A stretch of 64,000 bases of DNA from Rikenellaceae bacterium (GTDB taxonomy: Bacteria; Bacteroidota; Bacteroidia; Bacteroidales; Rikenellaceae): NCBI GenBank assembly GCA_015059845.1, contig SUZR01000006.1, forward strand, positions 105,223-169,222. The letters run 5' to 3'. The notes beneath the pieces were generated by a model, which worked only from the letters and a program-made list of their open reading frames with translations, did no database searches and was not told the origin of the DNA. The translations under genes and the position numbers were made by a program. This document shows, one piece after another, positions 9,793 through 18,398 of the stretch; position 1 is the first letter of the stretch, and every line of letters begins with the position of its first letter.

Positions 9793-9851
9793 TGTTATTT
9801 TTGAAACTATGAAGGTTTTATTTTGAAATTTTTGTGGTTTTATTTTGAAAT
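9793..9851 (+). repeat. Three direct repeats at exact 22-bp spacing, operator array for glpABC
   Basis: TTTTGAAA occurs at 9799-9806, 9821-9828 and 9843-9850, each 22 bp apart (two helical turns). The last two copies share the longer unit GGTTTTATTTTGAAAT (9814-9829, 9836-9851); the first is more divergent. The third copy overlaps the -33 box of the glpABC promoter. Same-face phasing over a promoter is what a repressor or activator array looks like. The regulator is not in the window. Confidence 0.6.
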
Positions 9852-9875
9852 CTACTCTTTTATATGCTAACTTTG
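9844..9875 (+). promoter_or_regulatory. glpABC promoter
   Basis: TTTG at 9844-9847 and TAACTTTG at 9868-9875 are 20 bp apart, matching the Bacteroidota -33/-7 consensus. The glpA ATG follows at 9907, giving a leader of about 25 nt. Confidence 0.8.
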
Positions 9876-9906
9876 CAGTTAGAAATAAAATCTAATAAAA
9901 TATCAT

Positions 9907-11520
9907 ATGACGAAGCAATTCGATGTGATCATAATTGGCGGTGGAGCAACAGGTGCCGGAGTGGCACGCGACTGCTCTTTGCGCGGCATTAAGGCTCTGT
10001 TGTTGGAGCGTGGCGATATAGCTACGGGTGCTACGGGTCGTAACCACGGTTTGTTGCATAGCGGTGCGCGTTATGCCGTAACCGATAGGGAGTCGGCCGA
10101 GGAGTGTATTAAGGAGAATATGATTCTGCGCCGCATCGCAAGCCACTGTGTGGAGGAGACCGATGGTCTTTTTATCAGTTTGCCGGAGGATGGTCTGGAG
10201 TTTCAGGCGAAGTTTATCGAGTCGTGCCGTGCTGCGGGTATCCGCGCCGATGCTATCGACCCGAAAGAGGCTTTGCTGCTGGAGCCGTCGGCCAACCCTG
10301 CAATGATTGGCGCTGTGCGTGTTCCCGATGGAGCCGTTGACCCGTTCCGTCTGACTATGGCGAATCTGTTGGACGCCAAGGCCCACGGTGCTGAGGTGCT
10401 GACCTACCACGAGGTGCTGGACTTCATCCGCGAGCAGGAGCGTATCGTAGGTGTTAAGGTTGTGGACCGTCGCACGGGCGAGCAGAAGGAGTTCCGCGCT
10501 CACGTAACGGTGAATGCAGGCGGTATCTGGGGTCACGAGATTGCCAAGAAGGCGGGTGTGACGGTTAAGATGTTGCCGGCAAAGGGTGCACTGCTTATCT
10601 TCGGTCACCGCGTGAATAACGTAGTTATTAACCGCTGCCGTAAGCCTGCCGACGCCGATATTCTGGTGCCGGGCGATACAATCTGTCTTATCGGTACAAC
10701 ATCGAGCAAGGTGCCTTTCGAGGAGTGTGATAATATGTATGTTACAGCCGATGAGGTTGACTTGCTGTTGCGTGAGGGTATGAAACTGGCCCCCTCGTTG
10801 GAGCATACACGTATCCTGCGTGCATACGCTGGTGTGCGACCGTTGGTTGCTTCGGATGATGACCCGAGTGGTCGTAGCGTCAGCCGTGGTATCGTTGTTT
10901 TGGACCACGCTACACGTGATGGTCTGGAGGGATTCATCACCATCACGGGCGGTAAGCTGATGACCTACCGTCTGATGGGCGAGTGGACAACCGATTTGAT
11001 TTGTAAGAAGCTCAATATATCTAAGAAGTGTACTACGGCCGAGCAGAAGCTCCCCGGTTCACGCGAGGAGGAGAAGAAAATCTCTCGTCGTATGCATACC
11101 ATACCCGTTGCACAGCGCGAGTCGGCAATCAATCGCCACGGTGAGTTGGCCGAGAAGGTGAATGTCGAGGACGCCGAGCATCGCTCACTGGTCTGCGAGT
11201 GCGAGGAGGTATCGGTAGGAGAGGTTAAATATGCTCTCAATGAGCTGGACGTACACAATCTGGTTGACCTTCGTCGCCGTACCCGTGTAGGTATGGGTAC
11301 GTGTCAGGGTGAGCTTTGTGCTTGTCGTGCTGCAGGCTTGATGGCGCAGGTGGGTAAGTATTGCACACATCAGGCGAAGCAGGATTTGACCAATTTCCTG
11401 AATGAACGTTGGAAGGGTATGGCTCCCGTAGCGTGGGGTGATACGTTGCGTGAGAGTGAGTTCACGATGTGGCTCTATGATGGCGTTTGTGGTTTGAAGA
11501 ATGATAAAAATACGAAATAA
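9907..11520 (+). CDS. glpA: Anaerobic glycerol-3-phosphate dehydrogenase subunit A
   Basis: FAD-dependent catalytic subunit oxidising G3P to dihydroxyacetone phosphate, with electrons passing through GlpB/GlpC to the quinone pool. The 537-residue protein has the FAD-binding GGGATGAG (11-18) and a C-terminal BFD-like cysteine cluster (C430, C432, C466, C471) expected to hold a [2Fe-2S] centre, as in E. coli GlpA. Its stop overlaps the glpB start by one base, so A and B are translationally coupled. It lies downstream of its own promoter and the 22-bp repeat array. Confidence 0.95.
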   Translation: MTKQFDVIIIGGGATGAGVARDCSLRGIKALLLERGDIATGATGRNHGLLHSGARYAVTDRESAEECIKENMILRRIASHCVEETDGLFISLPEDGLEFQAKFIESCRAAGIRADAIDPKEALLLEPSANPAMIGAVRVPDGAVDPFRLTMANLLDAKAHGAEVLTYHEVLDFIREQERIVGVKVVDRRTGEQKEFRAHVTVNAGGIWGHEIAKKAGVTVKMLPAKGALLIFGHRVNNVVINRCRKPADADILVPGDTICLIGTTSSKVPFEECDNMYVTADEVDLLLREGMKLAPSLEHTRILRAYAGVRPLVASDDDPSGRSVSRGIVVLDHATRDGLEGFITITGGKLMTYRLMGEWTTDLICKKLNISKKCTTAEQKLPGSREEEKKISRRMHTIPVAQRESAINRHGELAEKVNVEDAEHRSLVCECEEVSVGEVKYALNELDVHNLVDLRRRTRVGMGTCQGELCACRAAGLMAQVGKYCTHQAKQDLTNFLNERWKGMAPVAWGDTLRESEFTMWLYDGVCGLKNDKNTK

Positions 11521-12782
11521 TGATGAAGTTTGATACTGTAATCATCGGAGGTGGTCTGGCTGGTCTTACCTGCGGTATTCGCTTGGCGAAGGCGGGACAG
11601 CGATGTGCCATCGTATCATCGGGACAGAGTGCATTGCACTTCTCGTCAGGCTCGCTCGACTTGCTGAATGCATTGCCCGACGGTAGCGTTGTGACAAATC
11701 CTATGGAGGGCGTTAAGTTGCTTGCGGAGCAGGCTCCCGAGCACCCCTACGTAAAGATTGGTGCTGAGCGTTTTGCCGTTTTGGCTACCGAGGCTGCGGA
11801 GCTGCTGAGCGAGGCGGGTGTTGCAACTATGGGCGAGGCCCTGAAGAATCACTATCGTTTGACTCCTATGGGTGTGCTGAAGAGTACGTGGCTTACATTC
11901 AAGGGGTATGTAACCTCGGATAAGGCCGATGCGCTTCCGTGGAAGAGCGTTGCGTTGTTCAATGCCGAGGGATTCCTCGATTTCTATACTCAGTTCCTCT
12001 CGGACGAGATGCGTAAGATGGGCACAGAGTGTAAGGTACACACCTTTAACCTCCCCGCATTGGAGAATATTCGCCAGAATCCAACCGAGATGCGCTCGGC
12101 AAACATCGCCCGCATATTCGATAATGAGGATACGCTTAGCGAGCTCGCTGCAATCATCTCTCGTGAGATGGGTGATGCCGAGGCTGTCTTGCTGCCCGCA
12201 GTGTTGGGCGTAGATTGCCGCGATGGCGTTGCCAAGTTGGAGAAGCGTCTGGCGCGTAAGGTCGCAGTTGTGGCTACGTTGCCGCCTTCTGTTCCAGGTT
12301 TGCAGGTACAGACTCTGCTGCGTCGCTATTTCCAGGAGTTGGGTGGTGTATATCTGCTGGGCGATACTGCTACGGGATATAAGTCGGAGGGCGATAACGT
12401 AACAGCGCTTTACACCAACAATCACGGCGATATAGCTCTCAAGGCCGACAATTATGTGTTGGCTACGGGTAGCTACTTCAGTCAGGGCCTTGTGGCCTCA
12501 AACGGCGAGGTGGTTGAGCCCCTGTTCGGAGTGGATGTTGCATACGATAAGGTGCGTAGTAATTGGTACGAGCGTGATATGTTCTCGGCGCAGCCTTACG
12601 AGTCGTTTGGCGTTGTGACCAATGCTGAGTTGCAGGCTATACGTGGCGGACGAAAGGTTGATAACCTCTATGCCGTGGGAGCTGGCTTGGCGGGTTTTAA
12701 TGCCGTTAAGCAGGGTTGTGGTGCAGGCGTTTCGATGCTGACCGCAATGAGTGTTGCAGATAAAATTTTAAGTAAGAGATAA
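11520..12782 (+). CDS. glpB: Anaerobic glycerol-3-phosphate dehydrogenase subunit B
   Basis: 420-residue flavoprotein subunit of the GlpABC complex. The nucleotide-binding motif GGGLAG is at residues 10-15, and the C-terminal NLYAVGAGLAGFNAVKQG phrase is typical of GlpB. The ATG shares a base with the glpA stop codon, and glpC follows after 3 bp. Two Met codons stand in tandem at the start; either could be used. Confidence 0.93.
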   Translation: MMKFDTVIIGGGLAGLTCGIRLAKAGQRCAIVSSGQSALHFSSGSLDLLNALPDGSVVTNPMEGVKLLAEQAPEHPYVKIGAERFAVLATEAAELLSEAGVATMGEALKNHYRLTPMGVLKSTWLTFKGYVTSDKADALPWKSVALFNAEGFLDFYTQFLSDEMRKMGTECKVHTFNLPALENIRQNPTEMRSANIARIFDNEDTLSELAAIISREMGDAEAVLLPAVLGVDCRDGVAKLEKRLARKVAVVATLPPSVPGLQVQTLLRRYFQELGGVYLLGDTATGYKSEGDNVTALYTNNHGDIALKADNYVLATGSYFSQGLVASNGEVVEPLFGVDVAYDKVRSNWYERDMFSAQPYESFGVVTNAELQAIRGGRKVDNLYAVGAGLAGFNAVKQGCGAGVSMLTAMSVADKILSKR

Positions 12783-12785
12783 GCT

Positions 12786-13997
12786 ATGATGACCGAAACA
12801 AGTGAATTCAATTTCGAGCAATGTATAAAGTGTACCGTGTGTACAGTCTATTGCCCTGTGGCGGCCGTCAATCCGTTGTATCCGGGCCCTAAGCAGGCCG
12901 GTCCCGACGGTGAGCGTCTGCGTTTGAAGCGCCCCGAGTTCTTCGATGAGTCGTTGAAGTGGTGCCTTAACTGTAAGCGTTGCGAGGTGGCTTGTCCCTC
13001 GAATGTGCGCATTGGCGATATTATCCAGGCGGCACGCATCAAGCACAGCAAGAAGAAGCCGGGCCTGAGAGAGTATATCTTGGCCAATACCGATTTTATG
13101 GGAACGATGGCCTCTCCGCTTGCACCTATTGTTAATATGGCAGTAGGCTTGAAGCCCGTAAAGGTTGTGATGGATAAGACCATCGGTATCGACCACCGTC
13201 GTATGTTCCCTAAGTATGCTTTCGGTACTTTCGAGAGCTGGCTCAAGCGTAACCGTAAGAAGCAGGCTAAGTTCCCGCGTCAGGTGAGTTACTTCCACGG
13301 CTGCTATGTGAATTACAATAATCCGCAGCTGGGTAAGGATTTCGTGAAGATAATGAATGCGTTGGGTATCGGTGTTCAGCTGCTTGAGAAGGAGAAGTGC
13401 TGCGGCGTGGCCCTCATCTCGAATGGCTTGATTGACCAGGCTAAGCGTCAGGGCGAGGTGAATATCTCGTCAATCCGCCGCTCTGTTGTGGAGAATAAGA
13501 TTCCCGTGCTGGGAACATCTTCAACGTGTACCTTCACGCTGCGCGATGAGTATCCCCACCTGCTCGGCATCGAGAACAAGGATGTACGTGACGGTATTGA
13601 GCTGGCTACACGATATATCTATCGTCTGCTCTCTTCGGGCGAGGTGAGGCTCCGCTTTAAGAAGAATGCCCCCAAGTTGCGCGTGGCCTACCATACGGCG
13701 TGCCATATGGAGAAGTTGGGATGGGCATACTACTCAACAGAACTGTTGCGAATGATTCCATCGGTAGAGCTTATTCAGCTTGATTCGCAGTGTTGCGGTA
13801 TCGGTGGTACGTATGGTTTCAAGAAGGAGAACTATGCCACATCGCAGGCCGTTGGTGAGGGTCTGTTCCGTAAGATTGAGGCTTCGGGTTGCGATGTCGT
13901 TTCAACCGACTGCGAGACTTGTAAGTGGCAGATTGAGATGTCAACATCGAAGGAGGTTATTCATCCGCTCTCGATTTTGGCAAATGCACTGGAGTAA
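12786..13997 (+). CDS. glpC: Anaerobic glycerol-3-phosphate dehydrogenase subunit C, iron-sulfur
   Basis: 403-residue electron-transfer subunit that links GlpAB to the membrane. Two ferredoxin-type clusters are clear: C13, C16, C19, C23-P and C60, C63, C66, C70-P. The C-terminal part contains two CCG-type motifs (EKCCGVAL and SQCCGIGG), as in the heterodisulfide-reductase-related family. It ends the glpABC operon and is followed by a bidirectional terminator. The presence of all three subunits suggests anaerobic G3P respiration, probably to fumarate; the acceptor is inference. Confidence 0.95.
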   Translation: MMTETSEFNFEQCIKCTVCTVYCPVAAVNPLYPGPKQAGPDGERLRLKRPEFFDESLKWCLNCKRCEVACPSNVRIGDIIQAARIKHSKKKPGLREYILANTDFMGTMASPLAPIVNMAVGLKPVKVVMDKTIGIDHRRMFPKYAFGTFESWLKRNRKKQAKFPRQVSYFHGCYVNYNNPQLGKDFVKIMNALGIGVQLLEKEKCCGVALISNGLIDQAKRQGEVNISSIRRSVVENKIPVLGTSSTCTFTLRDEYPHLLGIENKDVRDGIELATRYIYRLLSSGEVRLRFKKNAPKLRVAYHTACHMEKLGWAYYSTELLRMIPSVELIQLDSQCCGIGGTYGFKKENYATSQAVGEGLFRKIEASGCDVVSTDCETCKWQIEMSTSKEVIHPLSILANALE

Positions 13998-14015
13998 TCC
14001 ACATATTTGAATAAT

Positions 14016-14047
14016 AAACCCCTGAGTCTTTGAAGATTCAGGGGTTT
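14016..14047. terminator. Bidirectional terminator between glpC and the redoxin gene
   Basis: AAACCCCTGA (14016-14025) pairs perfectly with TCAGGGGTTT (14038-14047), followed by T-rich DNA on the + strand. It lies between two convergent genes and can serve both. Confidence 0.85.
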
Positions 14048-14050
14048 GTT

Positions 14051-14608
14051 TTATTTGGATATCTGCTCGGCCTTTTCCCATATTGCGTGCAGTTGGTCGT
14101 AGTCGTATTCGATGGTTAAGGCCTCTACGCGACCCGTTGGCCCAATCAGGAAATTGCGTGGCACATATAGAGTGGCATAGCGGTCGTATATCGAGCGGTC
14201 GGGGTCTGTACCTACATCGAACGTAATGCCATATTTCTGGCTAAACTCCTCTGTGGCCTCAATGCTCTCTCCGCGTGATATGGCCAAAACCTTGAACGAA
14301 GGCTCTTTCTCGGCCACGATGCGCTGTATCTCGGCAAATTGATTTTGGCAATCGGGACACTCCGTAGAGAAGAAGATGAGCATCACCACCTGCCCGTGTA
14401 ACGACGATAGGGTAGTGCTTTTGCCATTCAATAGCTCTACGGTGAAATCGGGAGCAGTGTCGCCTACGTTGACAAGCGTAGTATCCTCGGGCGTATGTTT
14501 CTCGTCGTTGATACACCCAGCCATCACCAGAGCCGTGACAAAAAGTGTAAGGACGACAACCCGTTGTGTTGCACGAAGCAGCAGATTGTATGTGTTTAAG
14601 AGTGACAT
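14051..14608 (-). CDS. TlpA/AhpC-type redoxin lipoprotein
   Basis: 185-residue thioredoxin-fold protein. The N-terminus is a lipoprotein signal with lipobox ending at C32 (V-M-A-G-C). The redox motif is C84-P-D-C87, not the C-G-P-C of thioredoxin. The preceding FFSTE and the following RNFLIGPTGRV segment with cis-Pro-like context are typical of TlpA/ResA relatives. It probably works in the periplasm as a thiol-disulfide reductase. It stands alone, with its own promoter. Partners such as CcdA are not visible, so the target proteins are unknown. Confidence 0.82.
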   Translation of the reverse strand: MSLLNTYNLLLRATQRVVVLTLFVTALVMAGCINDEKHTPEDTTLVNVGDTAPDFTVELLNGKSTTLSSLHGQVVMLIFFSTECPDCQNQFAEIQRIVAEKEPSFKVLAISRGESIEATEEFSQKYGITFDVGTDPDRSIYDRYATLYVPRNFLIGPTGRVEALTIEYDYDQLHAIWEKAEQISK

Positions 14609-14636
14609 AAGAGCCGAAATTACATTAATCGTTTCC

Positions 14637-14667
14637 CAAAAATAGTTATAATTCCCTAAACTGCAAA
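14637..14667 (-). promoter_or_regulatory. Promoter of the redoxin gene
   Basis: On the minus strand TTTG (14667-14664), a 19-bp spacer and TATTTTTG (14644-14637) match the consensus, about 30 nt ahead of the ATG. The gene and the tRNA are divergent, with back-to-back promoters. Confidence 0.75.
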
Positions 14668-14691
14668 ATCCGTTCTTTTATCTGTAAAATG

Positions 14692-14722
14692 TTTGGTGAT
14701 TAAAAAAAATGAGTTATCTTTG
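14692..14722 (+). promoter_or_regulatory. tRNA-Val promoter
   Basis: TTTG (14692-14695), 19-bp spacer, TATCTTTG (14715-14722): a near-perfect Bacteroidota housekeeping promoter 18 bp before the tRNA. Confidence 0.85.
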
Positions 14723-14739
14723 CACTCGCACTCGCAAGA

Positions 14740-14814
14740 GGGAGTTTAGCTCAGCTGGTTCAGAGCATCTGCCTTACAAGCAGAGGGTCGGCGGTTCGAA
14801 TCCGTCAACTCCCA
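14740..14814 (+). tRNA. tRNA-Val (anticodon TAC)
   Basis: A 75-nt cloverleaf. The acceptor stem pairs GGGAGTT (14740-14746) with AACTCCC (14807-14813), with discriminator A at 14814. The D-arm has AGCTCAGCTGGTT, the anticodon loop is CTTACAA (anticodon TAC, valine), and the T-arm has GGTTCGAATCC. The 3' CCA is not encoded. A terminator starts within 10 bp, so this is a single-gene transcript. Confidence 0.97.
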
Positions 14815-14821
14815 CAAAACA

Positions 14822-14850
14822 AAAGCAACCCAAAAGGTTGCTTTTTTGTT
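14822..14850 (+). terminator. Terminator after tRNA-Val
   Basis: AAAGCAACC (14822-14830) and GGTTGCTTT (14836-14844) form a perfect nine-bp stem with a five-base loop, followed by TTTTG. Confidence 0.85.
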
Positions 14851-14870
14851 TTGGGGAGTATTCTCCCAAT

Positions 14871-15266
14871 TATATTTACATTCCCACCCCATTCCCCTCC
14901 CTTTGACAAAGGAAGGGGCCTTTAATTAACATCGTCTTTTGCTTATAGTAGCCTGTCATCGCCCTGCGGGAGTGATACGGAAAGGCGTTAAGCGGAGCAG
15001 ACATCATCTGCGCAGTAGCCAATCCGTCAATTTTCAAATATATTTACATTCCCACCCCATTCCCCTCCCTTTGGCAAAGGAAGGGGCCTTTAATTAACAT
15101 CGTCTTTTGCTTATAGTAGCCTGTCATCGCCCCGCGGGAGCGATACGGAAAGGTGTTAAGCGGAGCAGACATCGTCTGCGCAGTAGCCAATCCGTCAATT
15201 TTCAATTATATTTACATTCCTACCCCATTCCCCTCCCTTTGACAAAGGAAGGGGCTTTTAATTAGC
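14871..15266. repeat. 168-bp tandem direct repeat, 2.3 copies
   Basis: Copies start at 14871, 15039 and 15207, exactly 168 bp apart. The first two are full and differ by only a few bases; the third stops being similar near 15266. Each unit contains a C-rich/G-rich near-palindrome (CCCCTCCCTTT, a short loop, then AAAGGAAGGGG) and a GC-rich second half around CATCGCC, GGGAG and GATACGG. No ORF is supported. This accounts for most of the 14850-15389 gap between the tRNA and GH20. It may be an intergenic REP-like family. Confidence 0.85.
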
Positions 15267-15314
15267 AACGGGTTTTTGCGAAAGTAGCCAATCCTATATT
15301 ATAATGGCACAATC

Positions 15315-15355
15315 AAAAACGAGGCAGTTCAACAAGATTAGTTGAGCCGCCTCGT
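15315..15355 (-). terminator. Terminator of the GH20 transcript
   Basis: ACGAGGCAGTTCAAC (15319-15333) pairs with GTTGAGCCGCCTCGT (15341-15355), a 15-bp stem with two wobble positions. On the minus strand it runs into TTTTTG. It ends the ddh-GH20 transcript. Confidence 0.82.
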
Positions 15356-15389
15356 CTGTTAGGTGTATATTTGTGGATAATACTCCTGA

Positions 15390-17357
15390 TTAGCGAATAA
15401 AGTTCTCCACTTTCAAGTTTGTGACTTTGCTCTTGAAATCGCCTGCTTGTTGCAATGGGAAGTAGAGCGTGGGAACATAATCATACTGCTTCTTCTCGGT
15501 AAGCCAGCGTTTCTCGCGTTTGAGTTCATCTTGCAACTTACCATTCACATAGAGGCGGGTAGCTGTATTGGTACACTCGATACGAATATCGGCGCTCTTA
15601 CCCTCCTCTACATAGTAATCGAATGTGTTGAGGTATCCTTCGCGCACGAAAGCCATACGGCCATCAATCGGGCTGCTGAGATAGAACTCGGTAACCTCAT
15701 TCGAGAAGAGCTTAGTACCACGGCTCTCCTTTGCACAATCTATATGGAAGCTAATTGTATGGTCAAAACCAGCCTCTGCGTGAGGATAACCCTTGCCAGG
15801 CTTCACCGATGGAATGGTATAGACAACGCTATTGGGCTCGCCATCGAATAGTCCCAACTCGTTTATACCTGGGGCCTCCGAGAGCAACTTACTCTTGCTT
15901 AAGAACTCCTCCAACGGCAAGGTCTTATAGGTCGGGCTCCACGTAATCGCAGATACAAGGTGCAGGGCAGGATAGCAACGGTGGTGAATATCGTCAACCG
16001 AGATACCGTTCTCTGCTATATCGTTCCACACGCAGTAAATTGCACCAAGCAGATTGGGATCAAGAGGCTCCATCTTGTGGTTGTTGATGATGGTCGGATC
16101 CCATTTGTTGTAAATCTTATCGGGGTCAAAATAGTCGGCGTAGTATCCTGCGGCGGGTACTATGTACATATACCACGAGGGGGCTGTTATCATCTTATAT
16201 CCGAGCGCCTTCATATCAGCTGGGTTGGCATATTTTGGATACCAGCAATTCATCAAAACATTATCTACCTTTACAGGTGTCTCACCTTTGGCGTGAGTCA
16301 GAGCACCCCAAATGAAAGCCTGCTTGCCGAACTTCTCGACAAAACGAATGTATCGATCGGTGAAGGCGCGGAACTTCTCTACCGTCTCCTGGTCCTTGTT
16401 TGAATACTCATCTGTTCCGATGTGCACCTGCTTGCCCACGAATACAGGGTCGTCGCCGCTAAGATATTCGGTGAACAATGAGTCAAGGAAGGTATATACA
16501 TTTGGATTGTATAGATCGAGATGGTCGAGGCCATACTTCTCTGAGCCAAACTCCTTGCGGAAGCGCGAGAATGCCAGCGAGTGCGAGGGAACATCGATTT
16601 CGGGAATCACATTCACGTGTACCTTGGCGGCATTCTTTTGGAACTGGCGGAACTCATCTTTGCCATAGTGGCCATCCTTGGCTGTAAGCTCAGGAAATTG
16701 TTCGCTCTCGAGGCGAAATGCTGTGTAGGTCTTATCCCAAGTATCCTCATATTTCTTTGCAGCACGGTCGTTGAGATGAATCTGGAAGGTATTCATCTTG
16801 TAGTAGGCCATAATTTTGGCATACTTTTCAAGATATTCCAAAGGAATATACTTGCGGCCGCAGTCAATCATAAATCCACGCATAGGATAATCGGGCCAGT
16901 CGCGTATGCTACCCTTGGGGAGGTATGCTCCCTTGCTCGCCTCCATTATCTGCAACAGGGTACGAGTACCCCAATAAGCACCTGTCGCGGTTTGGGCATT
17001 AAGAGTGATTTGGTCGGCAATATCAATGCTATAACCCTCATCACCAAGCTCCTTGTCGCTGATAAGATTGATGACGATAGCACCCGTAGCACTCTTTATA
17101 GTACTCTTGGTAATCTTGGCCTTCATCGCTTTTCCAAACAAAAGGCCATAGTCCTTGGCCAATGCCTCGGCGACGTTGGCTAACTCGGCGTTGGTGTAGA
17201 TGATTTTGGTTGCAGCACTAATGTTTACCACTCCCTCACCTCCTTGCCAATGGCGCAGTTCGGGAATTACAAATGGTTTTTCATTGTTGGCCCATAGTGC
17301 GGTTGTGGCGCACAATGAAAGCAACATTAAGGAGATAGCAATGATTCGGTTTTTCAT
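15390..17357 (-). CDS. GH20 beta-N-acetylhexosaminidase, secreted
   Basis: 655-residue family 20 enzyme that removes terminal GlcNAc/GalNAc with substrate-assisted catalysis. There is a signal peptide to about residue 23 (ALWA-N). A GH20b-like N-domain (about 25-150) precedes the catalytic barrel, which starts near RDWPDYPMRGFMIDCGR. The catalytic Asp-Glu pair is in HIGTDEYS (about 316-317). The C-terminal 150 residues look like a beta-sandwich. The gene sits 32 bp after ddh on the same strand with a shared terminator. Mucin or host glycans are the usual substrate, but the ddh neighbour leaves room for a cell-wall role. Exact substrate is unknown. Confidence 0.92.
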   Translation of the reverse strand: MKNRIIAISLMLLSLCATTALWANNEKPFVIPELRHWQGGEGVVNISAATKIIYTNAELANVAEALAKDYGLLFGKAMKAKITKSTIKSATGAIVINLISDKELGDEGYSIDIADQITLNAQTATGAYWGTRTLLQIMEASKGAYLPKGSIRDWPDYPMRGFMIDCGRKYIPLEYLEKYAKIMAYYKMNTFQIHLNDRAAKKYEDTWDKTYTAFRLESEQFPELTAKDGHYGKDEFRQFQKNAAKVHVNVIPEIDVPSHSLAFSRFRKEFGSEKYGLDHLDLYNPNVYTFLDSLFTEYLSGDDPVFVGKQVHIGTDEYSNKDQETVEKFRAFTDRYIRFVEKFGKQAFIWGALTHAKGETPVKVDNVLMNCWYPKYANPADMKALGYKMITAPSWYMYIVPAAGYYADYFDPDKIYNKWDPTIINNHKMEPLDPNLLGAIYCVWNDIAENGISVDDIHHRCYPALHLVSAITWSPTYKTLPLEEFLSKSKLLSEAPGINELGLFDGEPNSVVYTIPSVKPGKGYPHAEAGFDHTISFHIDCAKESRGTKLFSNEVTEFYLSSPIDGRMAFVREGYLNTFDYYVEEGKSADIRIECTNTATRLYVNGKLQDELKREKRWLTEKKQYDYVPTLYFPLQQAGDFKSKVTNLKVENFIR

Positions 17358-17389
17358 TTATGTTGTGTTAAATTTTGATTTTTCGTAAT

Positions 17390-18286
17390 TTACACTAGGC
17401 GGCGGATGATTTGGTCACGGTCACCCGCAAGGAAATCAATCAACGGAATCTCAATCATAGTATATGCTCCAGGTTTCTGGCGCAAGATGGCACGTGCGCC
17501 CGCAACCAGAATCTGGCTTGTAAGTCCGGGGTTGTCGATACTCATATTGAACTCAAAGCGCTGGTTCTGCGTCTTGCCCGACACGCCCTTACGAACCATA
17601 TTCACACCGTGTCCCATATCCAGAAGCGCATTCACACTCTCAACCTGCTTTACGTGGGTCTCGTCGTGAACAAAGTATGCATCGTTCTTAATCTTTGTAG
17701 CAACATCATCGAAGTCGTAGCCATTCTCCAGCTCAATATATACCATACGGCGGTGGATGCCCGTACCCAACGGAATAGTCATCGAAAGAGCCGCCTTAAC
17801 GCCCTCGATAGCCTTTACCGCTACGGTGTGTCCCATACTCATACCAGGGCCAAAATTGGTATATGTAATACCCTGAGGAGCGCATATCTCAAGCAATGCG
17901 CGAACAACAGAATCGCTACCCGGATCCCAGCCAGCCGAGATGAGTGATGCGACATTATTCTCGCGGGCGATTGCGTCCAAACGTGCGCGAGTGTCGGCTA
18001 TGCCTGTGTGAATATCGAAGCTATCTACAGTCGAGATACCCAACTTGAGAGCCGTTTCGGCACTCTTCTCCACGAGTCGTGACGGGGTGCAAAGGATTGC
18101 AACATCAACGTTGTCTAACTGCTCCAAAGAGCTTACAACGGGGTATTTCTGTTCGTTGCTTGACGAGAGCGAAGACGCTCTACGCACGATACCTGCAATC
18201 TCAAAATCGGCAGCAGCCTCAAGGGCTTCAACTACATATTTGCCAATATTGCCGTAACCTACAACGGCAGCTCTAATCTTTTTCAT
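17390..18286 (-). CDS. ddh: meso-Diaminopimelate dehydrogenase
   Basis: 298-residue NADP enzyme that makes meso-DAP from tetrahydrodipicolinate in one step, giving lysine and the peptidoglycan cross-linker. The Rossmann motif is GYGNIG (10-15). SAGWDPGSDSVVRAL and FGPGMSMGHTVAV are hallmark Ddh segments. It bypasses the DapD/DapL branches. A -33/-7 promoter lies 60-90 bp upstream, and the GH20 gene follows by 32 bp. Confidence 0.95.
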   Translation of the reverse strand: MKKIRAAVVGYGNIGKYVVEALEAAADFEIAGIVRRASSLSSSNEQKYPVVSSLEQLDNVDVAILCTPSRLVEKSAETALKLGISTVDSFDIHTGIADTRARLDAIARENNVASLISAGWDPGSDSVVRALLEICAPQGITYTNFGPGMSMGHTVAVKAIEGVKAALSMTIPLGTGIHRRMVYIELENGYDFDDVATKIKNDAYFVHDETHVKQVESVNALLDMGHGVNMVRKGVSGKTQNQRFEFNMSIDNPGLTSQILVAGARAILRQKPGAYTMIEIPLIDFLAGDRDQIIRRLV

Positions 18287-18348
18287 AATGGCTTAATTTA
18301 ATACTTTAATTTATTTCCCACTAACCAAACCTCCAATAAGAGGTTTCA

Positions 18349-18377
18349 CAAATGTACAAAAAAAATCAAAAATGCAA
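18349..18377 (-). promoter_or_regulatory. ddh promoter
   Basis: Minus-strand TTG (18377-18375), 18-bp spacer and TACATTTG (18356-18349). This lies in the 112-bp gap after the MscS gene, suggesting that ddh-GH20 is independent of the upstream pair. Confidence 0.55.
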
Positions 18378-18398
18378 TTTTATATATTCTATATTTTT

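Noticed and set aside
9892..10908. 338-codon antisense frame over glpA
   Set aside because: Composition is that of a reverse-strand shadow and the + strand gene is unambiguous.
14871..15266. CRISPR array
   Set aside because: Unit is 168 bp with no short repeat/variable spacer pattern; copies are identical along their whole length.
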